This document shows, piece after piece, positions 25,641 through 37,263 of a DNA stretch of 64,000 bases (positions are counted from its first letter, which is position 1; the number at the start of each line of letters is the position of its first letter). The notes under the pieces were generated by a model. That model made no database searches. It saw nothing but the letters and a program-made list of their open reading frames with translations, and was not told the origin of the DNA. Origin of the DNA: Cliona cf. orientalis (lineage: Eukaryota; Porifera; Demospongiae; Clionaida; Clionaidae); contig OZ005697.1 of the NCBI GenBank assembly GCA_963930775.1, positions 7,958,292-8,022,291 of the forward strand, given 5' to 3'. The translations under genes were made by a program, and so were the position numbers.

Positions 25641-27025
25641 ATGGCAGGATTAATCAACTCAGTAGCTTTGATACTTGTATTCTGTTCTCTGGCATTCGCT
25701 AATGGACTTAATTGCACAAGTAAGTAATATACGTGCATGATAAGATTTGATTTACTTATTTTGTTACAGATCGTTGTTGTTACTACTACAGTAATGTACC
25801 AAAAAATGTCCCCACGATTTCATGTAACCCTCAAGGCATGAATATCAACTGGCTGTGTCAGATTCATGCACCACCTAATGATACTAACGTTTCTGTCCAA
25901 TGGTACAAAGCTGGACCAGGGACTGCAGAATCTGATATTATGGCAGGTGGAGAACTACTCTCAGAGTTAAGCGGCAAGTATAGCTTTACTATCGATCGAC
26001 AGGTATTAGCCGTTAATAACCACAGTGAATTAAATGGGCTTTTTTGGGATCGGTTTGTGCTTACAATTCACAATTTCAACAGCAGCACTGATGATGGCTA
26101 TTACTGGTGTCAAATAGTAGCCAATGGGACTTGTCCACTTGAGCCATCACCCACTGGGTACCTGGCTCTCAACCAATTCCCAGTGGAGAAGTGTCCATAC
26201 AACCTATTAGATTTCACTGATTCTGTAGTGCCACCAATATGTGCAGAAGGGACGTTCCATGCAGAAGAGCAGACTACTCCTACTCGAGCAAGCGATGAAA
26301 GAGTCAATAACCATACTAGTTCTGAGTCAATATTAATCACATCAATGACTGTGATACTGTACAGCATCATTGGAGGGCTGTTTTTAATCATTATTTTCCT
26401 GCTACTGATCATTGTGGTTTGTACTGTGTGCAATGTTAGAAATCGAAAGATGAACAAAGCTGTCAAAGGTAAAAAATTACAGAAATCCACTTTTACTTTG
26501 ACAAGATTAATACTAAAATTGCTATAATTTTCAGCAAATAAAGATAAGCAGTCCACTGGACCCTCACTCAATGATTACAACGATCAGCTAACTAAATCTG
26601 ATAATGATGCAATAGAAATGGATGCACCCGGGGGAACAAAGTTTAAAGGTAGCCTATAAGCTTAGCAATAGGTTAGAATGTATCATTCATTTTTAATTGA
26701 TTTTCCAATAGATACACTGGGTCGGAAGCAACCACTTCTTCCTCCCAGCAATAATGCCACTCAAGCAATACAAGAACCAACCGTGCATATGTTGACTTCA
26801 AGCGATGATGAAGTCAAGTACGCTCAACCAGGGGCTGTGTGTCAGCCTCGTTTGAACCCACTACTAGTAGAGGTTTCGACACATTCTGAGCCAACCCAGT
26901 ATCAAGGCCTCAGAGCAAGTGGAGTGAATGTAATATCAGCCTACCATATACCCCAAGTAGGGAAGCATGAATATGGTAGTGGAGGAGTCAAGGCTGATCC
27001 AATGTACGCCAATCTACCAATTTGA
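25641..27025 (+). CDS. B2: type B V-type Ig receptor, the intact copy
   Basis: Predicted 401-aa protein from exons 25641-25719, 25770-26468, 26535-26648 and 26712-27025, all phase 1. Signal peptide MAGLINSVALILVFCSLAFA. The Ig domain begins NRCCYYYSNVPKN, with strand-C Trp (VQWYKA) and DDGYYWCQ, which fits the V-set D-x-G-x-Y-x-C. A Cys-containing post-Ig segment and a membrane helix at about 216-245 follow. The tail has PLLPP (SH3-ligand type), NDYND, QYQGL and a terminal MYANL with Y-x-N form, but no strict ITIM. Only this B copy is open in all exons. Confidence 0.84.
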
Positions 27026-27563
27026 AAGTGAAGATTGAGCCCCCTATAGTACAGTACTCTGACAATATTATTAAATTTTATACCCAGTAGATACACACAC
27101 TCATAATCACAGTAGGCACCATAACATGTAGTTCTATAATAGAATAGAACCAGTGTGTTGCCAACAAAATTACTGCATATCAAAACAACCTGACTCACAA
27201 AGTTGTTTTCTGAAATGGCAATGTACCATAAAATCAAGGAAAGATATGTTTATTACACATTCAGACTCTAAGATTTAAGATGGCTACATGTTTTTTTTTC
27301 TCTTTGATACACATAGCTGTAGCTCTCCCAGTACAGATATCATCATATTATTCCTTAGTGAATTTCGGTCAAAGATTTTGACCTAAAATAATAATTAATG
27401 AGTTGAATGATAACCAAAACTTGCTAAGTTACAAATACTGTGCACTCACGGGATATGCCAAATCTCCAGTTTTTACAAACACCCTACCTAATCATGTGCC
27501 AGGTGAAGGCGAAGGCGTACACTTTAGTCATGCAAGCATCTGCAGCTGTTGCCATCAATAAAA
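27026..27563. other. spacer B2-C2
   Basis: Noncoding, shared with the B3-C3 spacer (58,734-59,735). It ends in the 5' flank conserved upstream of type C genes. Confidence 0.5.
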
Positions 27564-29611
27564 ATGGATCTAGTGAAGATGTCAATGATGTTCATAATTA
27601 TAGTCATCTGGATAATAGAGTATTTGACAAGAGCTCAGTGCAATGGTATAATAAAATTTAATAATAGTATTGGACTGTTACAGTAATATTGAACATAATT
27701 ATGTTATTCTTGTATTTAGAATTGGATGAGTGCTGTTACAGCTATGCCTCTATTCCTCGCAATGATACTTTCTGTGTTCCAGAGGGAGAACAAGTGGATC
27801 TCCACTGTGTGATCATCAATCCCCATGCCGATGATAATTTCACAAATCTAACAGTGATTTGGTCGAGAAGTACCACAGAGGACATGTCAGTATTTGATAA
27901 AATACCTGCCACTCCTGAAGAGTACAGATTTAGTACTTTCGTTTCAGGCAGTGTAGATAATTCATTATCACTGATTAATTGCAGTCATGGGGTATATAGA
28001 GATAGCTTTTTACTAACAATCCTTCGCTTCACCCGACAAAAAAATGGTTACTATTGGTGCCAACTTTCCATCAATAATTCACTAGGACAGCCTTCTCATC
28101 GAGCTCATTTTTCTGTTGGAGACTGTAACATTACAAATCAAGGTTACCATATTATAAGTTAGCAAATTTAAGACTCAGTGAGAACAGATGTGCAAAATAT
28201 GTGGCCACTGAATCAGGTACTGGTTTGACAACAAAATTTAACTACGAATCAGATGCTGAATTATCCCGGCACAAGATTATCTTCAGTAACTCAGCGGGAT
28301 AAAGAAAATCACAGGCTAATTACTTACATAGCTGGAACCTTTAGTGCACTTCTGCTTATAGCTCTATTGGGAGTATTGGCGATAGCACTTTCATTTGCAT
28401 CTTATGTACACCAGCAAAGGAAAAAGACCAGTAAGTTGCATGAAAGTATTCATAATTATTATACCCAATAAATTAAACCTATTTTAACACAGAATATCAG
28501 TGTGGAGTCACTGCTGAGTAAGTTTGCTCGTATTTTTGGCACACTTATCAATCCTACACATTACAAACCAATAACTAGAGCTCTGTAGAGCACATACCCC
28601 GCGCGCCCTGTAGCCACTATAGCGTAGTATTGCAACAACATGAGGCACACATGTAGCGGTTTCATGACGTGACGACCCTTTCCAACACAGTGCTTGAGCA
28701 TGCGCAGTCGCATCCGCATACTAAAAGAGTGGGTGTGGTCGATAAACCACAGGCATGCTAAACAGAAAATGCACGATTTGTAGCACTAGTAAGCCTTTGT
28801 GAGAAATTCGAAGCGCGTACAAACCATTTTTTCACCGATATCTACTGATTGGTTGTGCTTATAGCACGCACAGACGCCTAGAACTCGAGATCTGGCGATT
28901 TTCGTGCCGACGACAACGACAACAACAGACGATTGCTTTACCCCTTGCGCATGCGCGCGGGGTAATTACATTACATCCCCAGTATAAATTTACTTTTTTG
29001 CGGTTATAAGGTAATTATGATGTAATTATGATGTAACCTATGTCGTCATAGCGCTAAAATTCAGAGCCTTTATAGAACACTTCTGAGACCTGAAAATCGA
29101 TAGAATCATATATTAACTTACATACATACCCAGCGAATACATTAAAAGCTGAGTGCTACTTTCTCCGACAAGTAATGCTGGCCGAACTTCACGCGTTCTC
29201 TTGGCTGACGTAATCCTGTGGATAAATAAAGCTAGCCTTGCACTATTTATAGCACGCGTCATGCTACGACCGATCTGAAGTTCGGAAGCTGTACCGTGCA
29301 GTCGAGTTCATCTCCTTTGATTGAAGCATCGAAACTCGAAGTCGAGAGTCGGTCTTAGACTCCATCTCTGCGATTGAGGCCCCGGCATCGATCTGTATAT
29401 TGACGACCTTTTACCACATGCACCATTAGTAGCTACTGGGGATGTGGTCAAGTTTTTCATTAGACTTGAAATCCAGGAATACGATGACATCAGTACAGGC
29501 AGAACTCAGTCTACAGCTACAGAGGGGGAAAGCCATGTATATCAGACATTAAAGCTGAATGAAATGAATTATGAAAGTATGTATGCCAAGATTATGCCAA
29601 CAAAGAAGTAG
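27564..29611 (+). pseudogene. C2: broken type C Ig receptor with element in last intron
   Basis: Exons 27564-27645 (MDLVKMSMMFIIIVIW signal), 27720-28430, 28493-28517 and 29464-29611. The Ig part is intact (LDECCYSYASIP, GYYWCQ). A 5-bp insertion near 28147 shifts the frame after the Ig domain, and a second shift occurs in the stalk near 28260. Membrane helix and tail exons are well preserved, the tail ending YDDI, YQTL, YESM, YAKI. The intron before the last exon has grown to about 950 bp through an inserted GC-rich element. A protein ending after the Ig domain could still be secreted. Confidence 0.72.
28595..28964. mobile_element. MITE-like element in C2 intron
   Basis: Ends TACCCCGCGCGC and the inverted GCGCGCGGGGTA, about 370 bp apart, GC-rich against an AT-rich background, no coding capacity. 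It is followed up to about 29,455 by further foreign sequence. The last part of that sequence (about 29,393-29,455, TATATTGACGACCTT) recurs at 59,277-59,340. Confidence 0.6.
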
Positions 29612-29699
29612 AAATTGATCACACATTTATGATTTAAATAATTGAGTATTGAATAGAATCTGATTCAGATTCAAATGCATTCCACAGAGTAGTGATAAA

Positions 29700-29874
29700 A
29701 CTATTCACATTTTGTGAGTTGAATGATAAGTTTTGCTACCAAAACTAGCTAAATTACAAACATTGTGCTAGCATGACATAGTCACAATACCTACCTTATA
29801 AGGAAGAATTGTGTATGAGGATATAATAAATAGATGAGTCTACAAGCATCTGGTAGCCATCATTAGAATCGAAA
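29700..29874 (+). promoter_or_regulatory. conserved 5' flank of type C genes
   Basis: The 150-190 bp before the start codon are strongly alike in the C-type units (ending at 19828, 27563, 29874, 33040, 59735, 62361 and 63968). Shared blocks include ACAAACATTGTGC, CCTACCTTATAAGGAAGAAT, AAGCATCTGGTAGCCATCA and GAAAATGGAT at the start. A TATAAGG box sits about 75-80 bp upstream of the ATG. This is probably the core promoter and 5' UTR; similarity may also reflect recent duplication only. Confidence 0.4.
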
Positions 29875-32747
29875 ATGGATCTAGCAAAGCAGATGTTCAC
29901 AGTACTCACCTGCATGACGGCAAAGTTTTTAACAAGAGCTCAGTGCAATGGTATAGTATTGCTTAGAAATAATTGTGGTAATGACTATGGTATTACTTGT
30001 ATTTAGAACTGGATGAGTGCTGTTACAGCTATGCCTCTGTTCCCCGCAATGAAACTTTCTGTATTCCAAATGGAGAACAAGCACAGCTCAACTGCGTCAT
30101 TATCAATCCCCATGATAATTTCACAAATCTAACGGTGACGTGGTTTAGAAGTACCACAGAGGATATGTCAGTATTTGATGAAATACCTGCCACTTCTGAA
30201 GAGTACACATTTGGTAACTTTGTTGCAGGCAGAGCAGATAATTCATTATCAGTGATTAATTGCAGTCATGAGCTTTATAGAGATAGCTTTATACTAGCAA
30301 TCCATCGCTTCACCCAACATAAAAATGGTTACTATTGGTGTCAGCTTACTATCAATAATACATTAGTACAGCCTTCATATCGCGCTCATTTTTCCGCTGG
30401 TAAATGCAACATTACAAGTTATTATAGGATAGCAAACTTTAACTTAAATGAACACCAGTGTGCCCAACATGTAACCACTGAATCAGAAGCTGGTTTGACA
30501 ACTTACGAATTGTCTGGGGTTGCTTCATCAACAAAACCAACAAGTTCATCCTCAGTAACACAGCAGGAAAGAAAAAATAACACAACAGTTATTAATGTAG
30601 CCACTGAATCAAAAATAAGAACGTCCTCCATAATCCAGCTGGAGAAAGAAAGTGACGAACAAATAATTTATGCAGTGGGAGGCCTCAGTGCACTTTTGCT
30701 AATAACACTATTGGGAGTATTGGTGTTAGCATTTTCATTCACATTTTATGTGCACCATCTAAGAAAAAAGATCAGTAAGTTGCATAGAAGTACTAAATTA
30801 TGATAATATTATACCCAATCTAATTTAACATAGAACATCAGCATAAAGTCACCTCTGAGTAAGTTTATTTCTATACCTTTGAACTAGTTATAATGAAGCA
30901 CTATAGTGCAAAACCCTCGGCGCGCAAGCACTGAGCAGTTACTGCATTAGTGCAGATGCTCTTATAGGCCTATGGGCTTCCTAGGACAATGTCAGAGTAA
31001 CCACAAGAATTCACATTGCATGTGATTGCGTAATATCCAGCAGTATCACGTGTGTAATGCTGTGTCAGCATTTTGTAGCATGCAGAGATAGCCAAGAAGC
31101 TTCTCTACCAGTGTAGTACGATCAGTGATGAATCAGTCGTGTTGTTGGATCTATAACTAACCATATATACTTTTCGAGCTGAAAAGAAGCCATCGCTGTC
31201 TCGTTTGGCCGTCGAAAGTTCGCCAGGGAGCGAGGACTCGAAGGAAGCGGTGACCAGCAAATGACGCCATAACTCTTGAACGAAGCGTTTTCAGGGAAAG
31301 CCAAACGGTAAAAACGTTGAAAACGCCACAAAGAACCCTATAAACCTTTGTTTGCGACGTAAAAACGAGGTAGGCAGCTGATTTCGTGGTAACAGACAGA
31401 CAGACACACAGAACGACTACCGTAACCTGCGGCGCATGCGCCGAGGGTTAATAATAATAACTAGTGATATGCAGGGCATAACGTGGGGCGAGCCTGAGCG
31501 ACAGTGAGCGTATTTATGTTGCACCACACCCAACTATAGGCTGCAGGATGCATGTTCGTAGGCTGGCCTCTCTCTCTTCTGCCAAATCTATGGCTTGTCT
31601 CTCACTGTTGACACGCACTCTTTCCAGTAGCCTAGACTCTACTGAATCAGCGATGAGCATCATGCCTTCGTTACAAGGATCTGTTCCTGAACGCTCAGAG
31701 CAGCACGGCTGTTGAGCTGAGGCTGCGATTGACAACGAATTCTGTCTCGATCTCACCATAGATAATTTAGACTACGTTCAGCGTTCCAGCGTTCATAGCC
31801 ACGATTGAGTGTAAATTTACAAGTTGCTGAATTAGAACAGCATACATACGGAATCCGGAATGACCGGCATTGGGCGGGGCGTAACTATTAAAGGAAGGAC
31901 CGACGTACCATATATATATATCATGCAGGGCCTGTTTGGGGCGAGCCTGAGCTGAGCCTCTGAAAGTCTCTGTCAGTAGCTGAGACTCGAAAACTTTAAC
32001 AAAGCCATAGCACAATAGATCATGCAGACCACCGATACATATCCATGCAAGCAGACAATGACAGACAGTATCATAGTGCTATGTAGGCCTATACATCTGC
32101 ACGATAGCTAGTTCCCTCGACATAGTGTCTGCTAACAATCAAGAGAAAGTTCATTTAAATTTAGCCTGCCTCTATTGTCAGAGTCAGTTAGCAGCACGTC
32201 TATCTTTATCGCATTCTTAGCTGGTCCTTGCGCTGTTGAGCTGACGACGAGCTCTGTCTCGCTCTCTCCTCCTTTGGAGTCCGGCGCGGTACAGCTTGAT
32301 ACCAACGGTACGCGGTAGCTCCTAGCTAGCTTACTACATGCAGGCACGAGTGTAAATTTGCAATTCACTAAATTAGAAAGGCGTATATACGGCGCGTATG
32401 CTGACGCAAATGTTTTCATGCGGCCTTTTGAAATATACCGCGCAGCGCTGTACAATGTCTATGGCGGTTCGCGCGTGACGGACGTACCATACATATATAA
32501 ACATAATATATGGATTGCGAGCGTTCATCTCGTCTATGTGGGGCTCGCTCAGGCTCGCCCCAATTATGGGCACACTCATAGTCTATTATCAACCCTACTT
32601 CAATTTAGATCTGAAACCCAGGACTACGATGACATCAGTACAGGGAGAGCTACAGCTACTGAGGAGGAAAACCATGAATATCAGACATTAAAGCTGAATG
32701 AAATGAACTACGAAAGCATGTACTCCAAAGTTATGCCAACAAAGTAG
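29875..32747 (+). CDS. C2b: intact type C Ig receptor
   Basis: Predicted 335-aa protein from exons 29875-29950, 30007-30774, 30834-30858 and 32609-32747. Signal peptide starts MDLAKQMFTVLTC. The Ig domain begins LDECCYSYASVPRN, with strand-C Trp (VTWFRS), a strand-B Cys (LNCVII) and NGYYWCQ. After it comes a Cys pair segment, a Ser/Thr stalk with ATES repeats and a membrane helix at about 244-273. The 55-residue tail has YDDI, YQTL, YESM and the strict ITIM SMYSKV. YQTL and YESM are six residues apart, close to ITAM spacing. The 1.75-kb last intron holds two inverted-repeat elements. The only C gene in the window with every exon undamaged. Confidence 0.84.
30912..31449. mobile_element. MITE-like element with AACCCTCGGCGC ends
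   Basis: Starts AACCCTCGGCGC and ends with the inverted GCGCCGAGGGTT, 538 bp, lying in the last intron of C2b. The 3' portion has an ACAGACAGACAGAC tract just before the end. A related end fragment is at 41697-41768. No transposase. Confidence 0.65.
31478..32567. mobile_element. inverted-repeat element with GGGGCGAGCCTGAGC ends
   Basis: Left end ATAACGTGGGGCGAGCCTGA and right end its near-perfect inverted match, 1.09 kb apart. A third copy of the end motif at about 31,933, and a repeated internal segment (GAGTGTAAATTT at about 31,808 and 32,348), indicate two related elements in tandem or one inside the other. Lies in the last intron of C2b. No coding capacity recognised. Confidence 0.6.
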
Positions 32748-33040
32748 TAGAAATTAATCATTGACAAAGTGATAGCATAAACTTTTCTTATTTGCTGCAT
32801 ATGATATTTAATTTAATCTAATGGCTTCTACACAAAGTTGATTGAGAGTGATCTATGTGCTGAATGATAAAAATTCAGTCACAAAACAGCTAAATTACTA
32901 ACATTGTGCATGCATGGGACATTTTCACATTCAAATCTTTAATTTATATCCTACCTAATAAGGAAAAATTGTGTATGAAGGCATAACAGTTACTATAGAA
33001 AGGTCATGCAAACATCTGGTGGCCATCAATAGAATTGAAA

Positions 33041-35219
33041 ATGGATCTAGTGAAGAGGTTTTCACTGATTTTCATAGTACTCACCTGGATAGCAGAAGTT
33101 ATGACAAGAGCTCACTGCAATGGTACATTGTAAATACTATTACTAAGATTGGGATAAAAAGTATGATGCTATTTGTATTTAGGAGTGGATGAGTGCTGTT
33201 ACAGCTATGCCTCTGTTCCCCGCAATGATACCTTCTGTGTTCCAGACGGAGAACAAGTGAATTTTGATTGTACCATCATCAATCCCCATGATAATTTCAC
33301 AGATATAACAGTGACTTGGTTTAGAAGTACCACAGAGGACATGTCAGTATTTGATGAAATACCTGCCAATTCTAGCGAGTACACATCTGGAAACTTTGTT
33401 GCAGACAGAGCAGGTGAAGCACTATCAGTCATTAATTGCAGTCATGAGCTATATAGAGATACCTTTTCACTAATGATTGAACAGTTCACACAACTTAAAG
33501 ACGGTTATTATTGGTGCCAGCTTTCCATCAATAATACATTAACACAGCCTTCCTATCGTGCTCAATTTTTAGCTGGTGACTGTAACATTGCAAATTATTA
33601 TAGATTAGCAAATTTAAGACTAAGTGTGCCAAAAATGTAGCCACTGAATCAGATGTTGGCTTGACAACAACTTATGAATCATCTAAGACATCTGTTATTT
33701 CATCAGCAGAATCAACAATAAGATCTTTCTCAGTAACTTACCATGAAGAGAGAGAAAATAACAGGCCAATCATTTATGTAGCAAGTAGCCTCAGCGCACT
33801 TGTATTGGTACTTGGAGTATTGATAATAACATTATCCATACTTTATCTATGCAAATTTCGGAACAGAGACACGAGTAAGTCTCATACAATTAATTGTCTA
33901 GATCTGCGCTTCTATTACTACTTTTGTTCACCTATAGCCACATCAAAATCTTATCAAATGAATTATTCTTCAAAGTAAGTTCATAGCTATGGTCAGATTA
34001 CCACATTAATGTATTATACATGTTGTAGCACTAGAAATCAGAGTGATGCAACGGTGATAATTGCTCCTTCAACTGAGGTTCAAGGTTCAGCACAAGTTGT
34101 TAGATCACATACAAGGGATGATATTTACAGCGTTGTGAGTGACGATTCCTTTGGAATACAAAATTCATGCCCAGATAATCAATCATCACATGCTCTACCG
34201 TATGAAGTTGTTATATTTCAAGGACAGAGTCTATCTGATGGCACCCAAACACTACAACCCATGACTGATTCCAAAGCAGCTGCTGCTCTTCAACCCTACG
34301 ATGAAGTGGATTACAGCAATCACAATCAGCCATATAGCGACAGTCAAAATTGCACCCAAGTAAGTGACGAACACCACATGTATGATGAGGTAAACTATGA
34401 AGCAAAAGGACAAAGCAAATCAATAGTGAGTGAGATAAAAGATAAAAAAGCAACTACTGCCTCTGAACTCTTTGATGATATAGTGTACAATGTAACACTT
34501 CATGCTAAGTCCACTAAAAATGTCGATGAAGACCATGACACTGAACTAAATGTACCAAAAATCAACCTACATGTAAATTTGATGATGAGCATGTGTATGA
34601 GAGCGCTGATCAATTCAGCAAAGGCCAAACAGCTACAGTAACACCACCAACAACCTATGGGGATAAAGGTAACAAAAGTGAAGAAGCGGGTGGAACAAAT
34701 TTTTATTATTCCCTAGAGCCATCAGAAAACGGGAAATTCTCCAACCCTGACAGGCACAGTATGCCCATAGATCATGAAAAAATCATCGCACAGGATAGTC
34801 AGTCAGGTCCAACCCAATATAAGTGCCAGTTTGATGACCCTATGTATGATAGCACTCCTCACCCTGGAGCGGATCTGACAGTCATTGCTAATCCAAAGGC
34901 TGGGTTGGAAAACGATGAATTAGTTGTGCAGGGCAACCCAGGTCATCAAAGAACCATCATGCAGGATGATACTAATAGTTTGTCAGGGGATTGTGATCCA
35001 AATCTGTACAATTGTCAGTTTGATGACCCTATGTATGATAGCAATCCCCACCCTGGAGTAGACCAGACAGTCATTGCTAATCCAAAAGTTGAATTGAAAA
35101 ACGATGAACTAGTTGTGCAGAAAAATCTACCACATTACAGGGGAGATGCTGAAACTTTACCAAGCATGTTCGATGACCCTACCTATGGTGAATGTCATGT
35201 TGGACCCAATAAACAGTAA
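33041..35219 (+). pseudogene. CA: type C ectodomain joined to a type A-like long tail, frameshifted
   Basis: Exons 33041-33122, 33183-33874, 33938-33974 and about 34029-35219. Signal and Ig domain are type C (VDECCYSYASVP, DGYYWCQ), whereas exon 3 and the long tail follow the type A plan (phase-2 last junction, DDPMYDS). The frame shifts after the Ig domain near 33620, closing at 33640, and again near 34560. The tail contains LPYEVV (strict ITIM), YDEV twice and an internal duplication. Without the shifts it would resemble A2. As it stands, a 179-aa secreted Ig protein is the likely product; sequencing errors should be excluded. Confidence 0.65.
34825..35150 (+). repeat. duplicated tail segment in CA
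   Basis: Two copies of a segment of about 35 codons (CQFDDPMYDS...ANPK...NDELVVQ) lie at about 34825-34930 and 35011-35118, followed by a shorter third FDDPTY motif. Repetition of the DDPMY phosphosite module has lengthened this tail. Confidence 0.7.
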
Positions 35220-37051
35220 AATTAAGGTACCATTAAATTGCGTGGGCGTGAGGTGGGGGATATGACACCTAAACCACATCAAAGTCATTAGTGAGGTGCA
35301 TGTTGTGTAACCACGCCCTTTTAATTGCACAGGTCTCAGGGGTGTGGCTGCTAGAGCCGGAAGTGTTCATTTAATATCCTCCATGGACCGGAAGCCGAGC
35401 CGGAAGGGAGGGGCCAGGCCACGCCCAAAACAGCCCCACCCTGTTCCCCAAGGACCACCATTCTCAATCAAGTGCCTACTAACCACCGGATGTCCACCGG
35501 AAGCCCACAATCAATCCCAATTAAAACACACAGCTTCCTCAAGGCCAAAACACACACAAACACTTGGAGGCCGTTCTGCCACACCGCCCACGCAAGAGCT
35601 CACCTCATTTCCTGTGTGGGCGGAGTAACAACACGTCATCGCAACCACATCCGCTTCAAACCGTCGTCAGCTTCCGTCCAGCCGTACAGGCCCCTCGATC
35701 GCACCGCCGTACAGTGCCTCATTAACCTGGTATCACCTGGTATTACTTCATCAACAAGACTCTCCCTAGCAACACATGCTGAATCATCCAGCGCCTAAGT
35801 GGAAAGAAGCTTGCTGTATCTGTGGTGAGTTTGTCTCACTCTCTATTTGAAGATTGTTAACCCCCTGAGCATAATAGATTGGGTTCTTCCATTTAATAGG
35901 CATACACCCCCCCCCCCCCCCCATCGAGAAGTGATAATTATATCCCGAGGGGGCTTTTTTGCATGTGAGTTTCTTGAGGGTCCTTTTAGCAATTTAATTG
36001 GTTCTTATGGGCCTCTTTTGACAATCTTGTAGGGTATTTTCTACCAAAAAGCAGATTCCGAGGGGTCAAACCACCACTTATTAATGTCCAGAGGGTATTT
36101 CAGATAAATTTAATTGATCCTAGGGGGTTCAACTGTCCAAATTAATTATTTTTGGGGGGCAAAACGAGTTAATTTGTAATTTGTAATTGTAATTGAACAC
36201 TCCAACAAGAGGAGCAGGTGACAGACTACAGAATAGCACAAGTAATAATTATAGCATAGTTTAGATTGAGGAATAAAAATATGAGAGAAAATTATTGAGT
36301 AGCAATACAGTAAATATCGTCTTGAAGATGTTGATTCACGGTCGGATTACGTACATTATGCCTAAGCTAACAAAAGTGTGTCCTGAGTGTTCTGTTAGTG
36401 TGAATGTGAAGAAGTCTGTGGTCATGCTTTTGTACTAAAGCGTAAAGTCTCCATTGATGCAATTAGAAAAAGCAAAAGAATAGCTATGAGATGTAAGAGA
36501 GCATCTCTGTATTATATCTAATAGTCTAAGATGCATGTGCATTCTAAGTTAAATTGTTCAAAAGATAGTGCACTAGAGCAGACAGTTTTACATACCTGCT
36601 TGTACTGTGCCTATATTACTTTCTAACACTAAGTATAATCATTAGAGTAACGTTTGATCTCCATTATATATGTATACATCCACTGAAGTAACCACTCGCC
36701 ACAATACCTACACCCACTAAGAATAAACTAAGAATAGTCGACTATTTGTACAATAATATAATTATAGTCTCACCCTTCTGGTGAGACTATATATAATACA
36801 TGTTGATCTGTCAAATCAAATCCTTAGCTACATTACAGTATGTGCCTAACTATTGTCATCCTCACAAATTTGTACCCATGTGGTACTCTGCTGAGCGTTT
36901 TGCACCATGGTGCCTAGTGCTGTATGTATATAGGTATGTTCAATTGCATACTTATTAATAGCAACTTTTTATTGTGTAGTATGTACCAGCTACACCAGTA
37001 CACAAGTGCACTATGTATTTCTTCATTCATTGTCAATGGCCAATGCAGTGT

Positions 37052-37082
<31 letters not shown>

Positions 37083-37148
37083 TAGGGGGAGCTACCATTT
37101 AGCTATTTTCTTTTGTTCCTCATAGTACATGATAGCAATTCAATTCCC

Positions 37149-37188
<40 letters not shown>

Positions 37189-37263
37189 AAAAGAAAGAAT
37201 GTAACCTGGGTTATATAAGTAATAGTCATAATCTTCTGTCAAATTATAAATGATGGTATACTG
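35220..37263. other. intergenic CA to GABA-B-like gene
   Basis: About 2 kb without a convincing gene. 35,340-35,830 is GC-rich with several CCGGAAG sites and a GTGAGT after 35,822. 35,907-35,922 is poly-C. 36,764-36,790 is a perfect 11-bp hairpin (ATAGTCTCACC, five-base loop). 37,066-37,082 is poly-G and 37,150-37,186 is poly-C. Confidence 0.5.
35340..35830 (+). promoter_or_regulatory. candidate GC-rich promoter with Ets-type sites
   Basis: Within 35,357-35,505 there are five CCGGAAG or CCGGATG cores, the recognition sequence of Ets-family factors. A possible splice donor (GTG then GTGAGT) lies at 35,823. It could be the promoter and 5' UTR exon of the GABA-B-like gene 1.4 kb downstream. No transcript evidence; an unrelated repeat is possible. 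Confidence 0.25.

Noticed and set aside
31514-32455. Minus-strand open frames in the C2b intron
   Set aside because: They lie within an inverted-repeat element and its duplicated interior; no protein similarity recognised.
35344-35798. Open frames in the GC-rich region
   Set aside because: Low-complexity Pro/Thr/His-rich translation, no domain, no splice or signal features.
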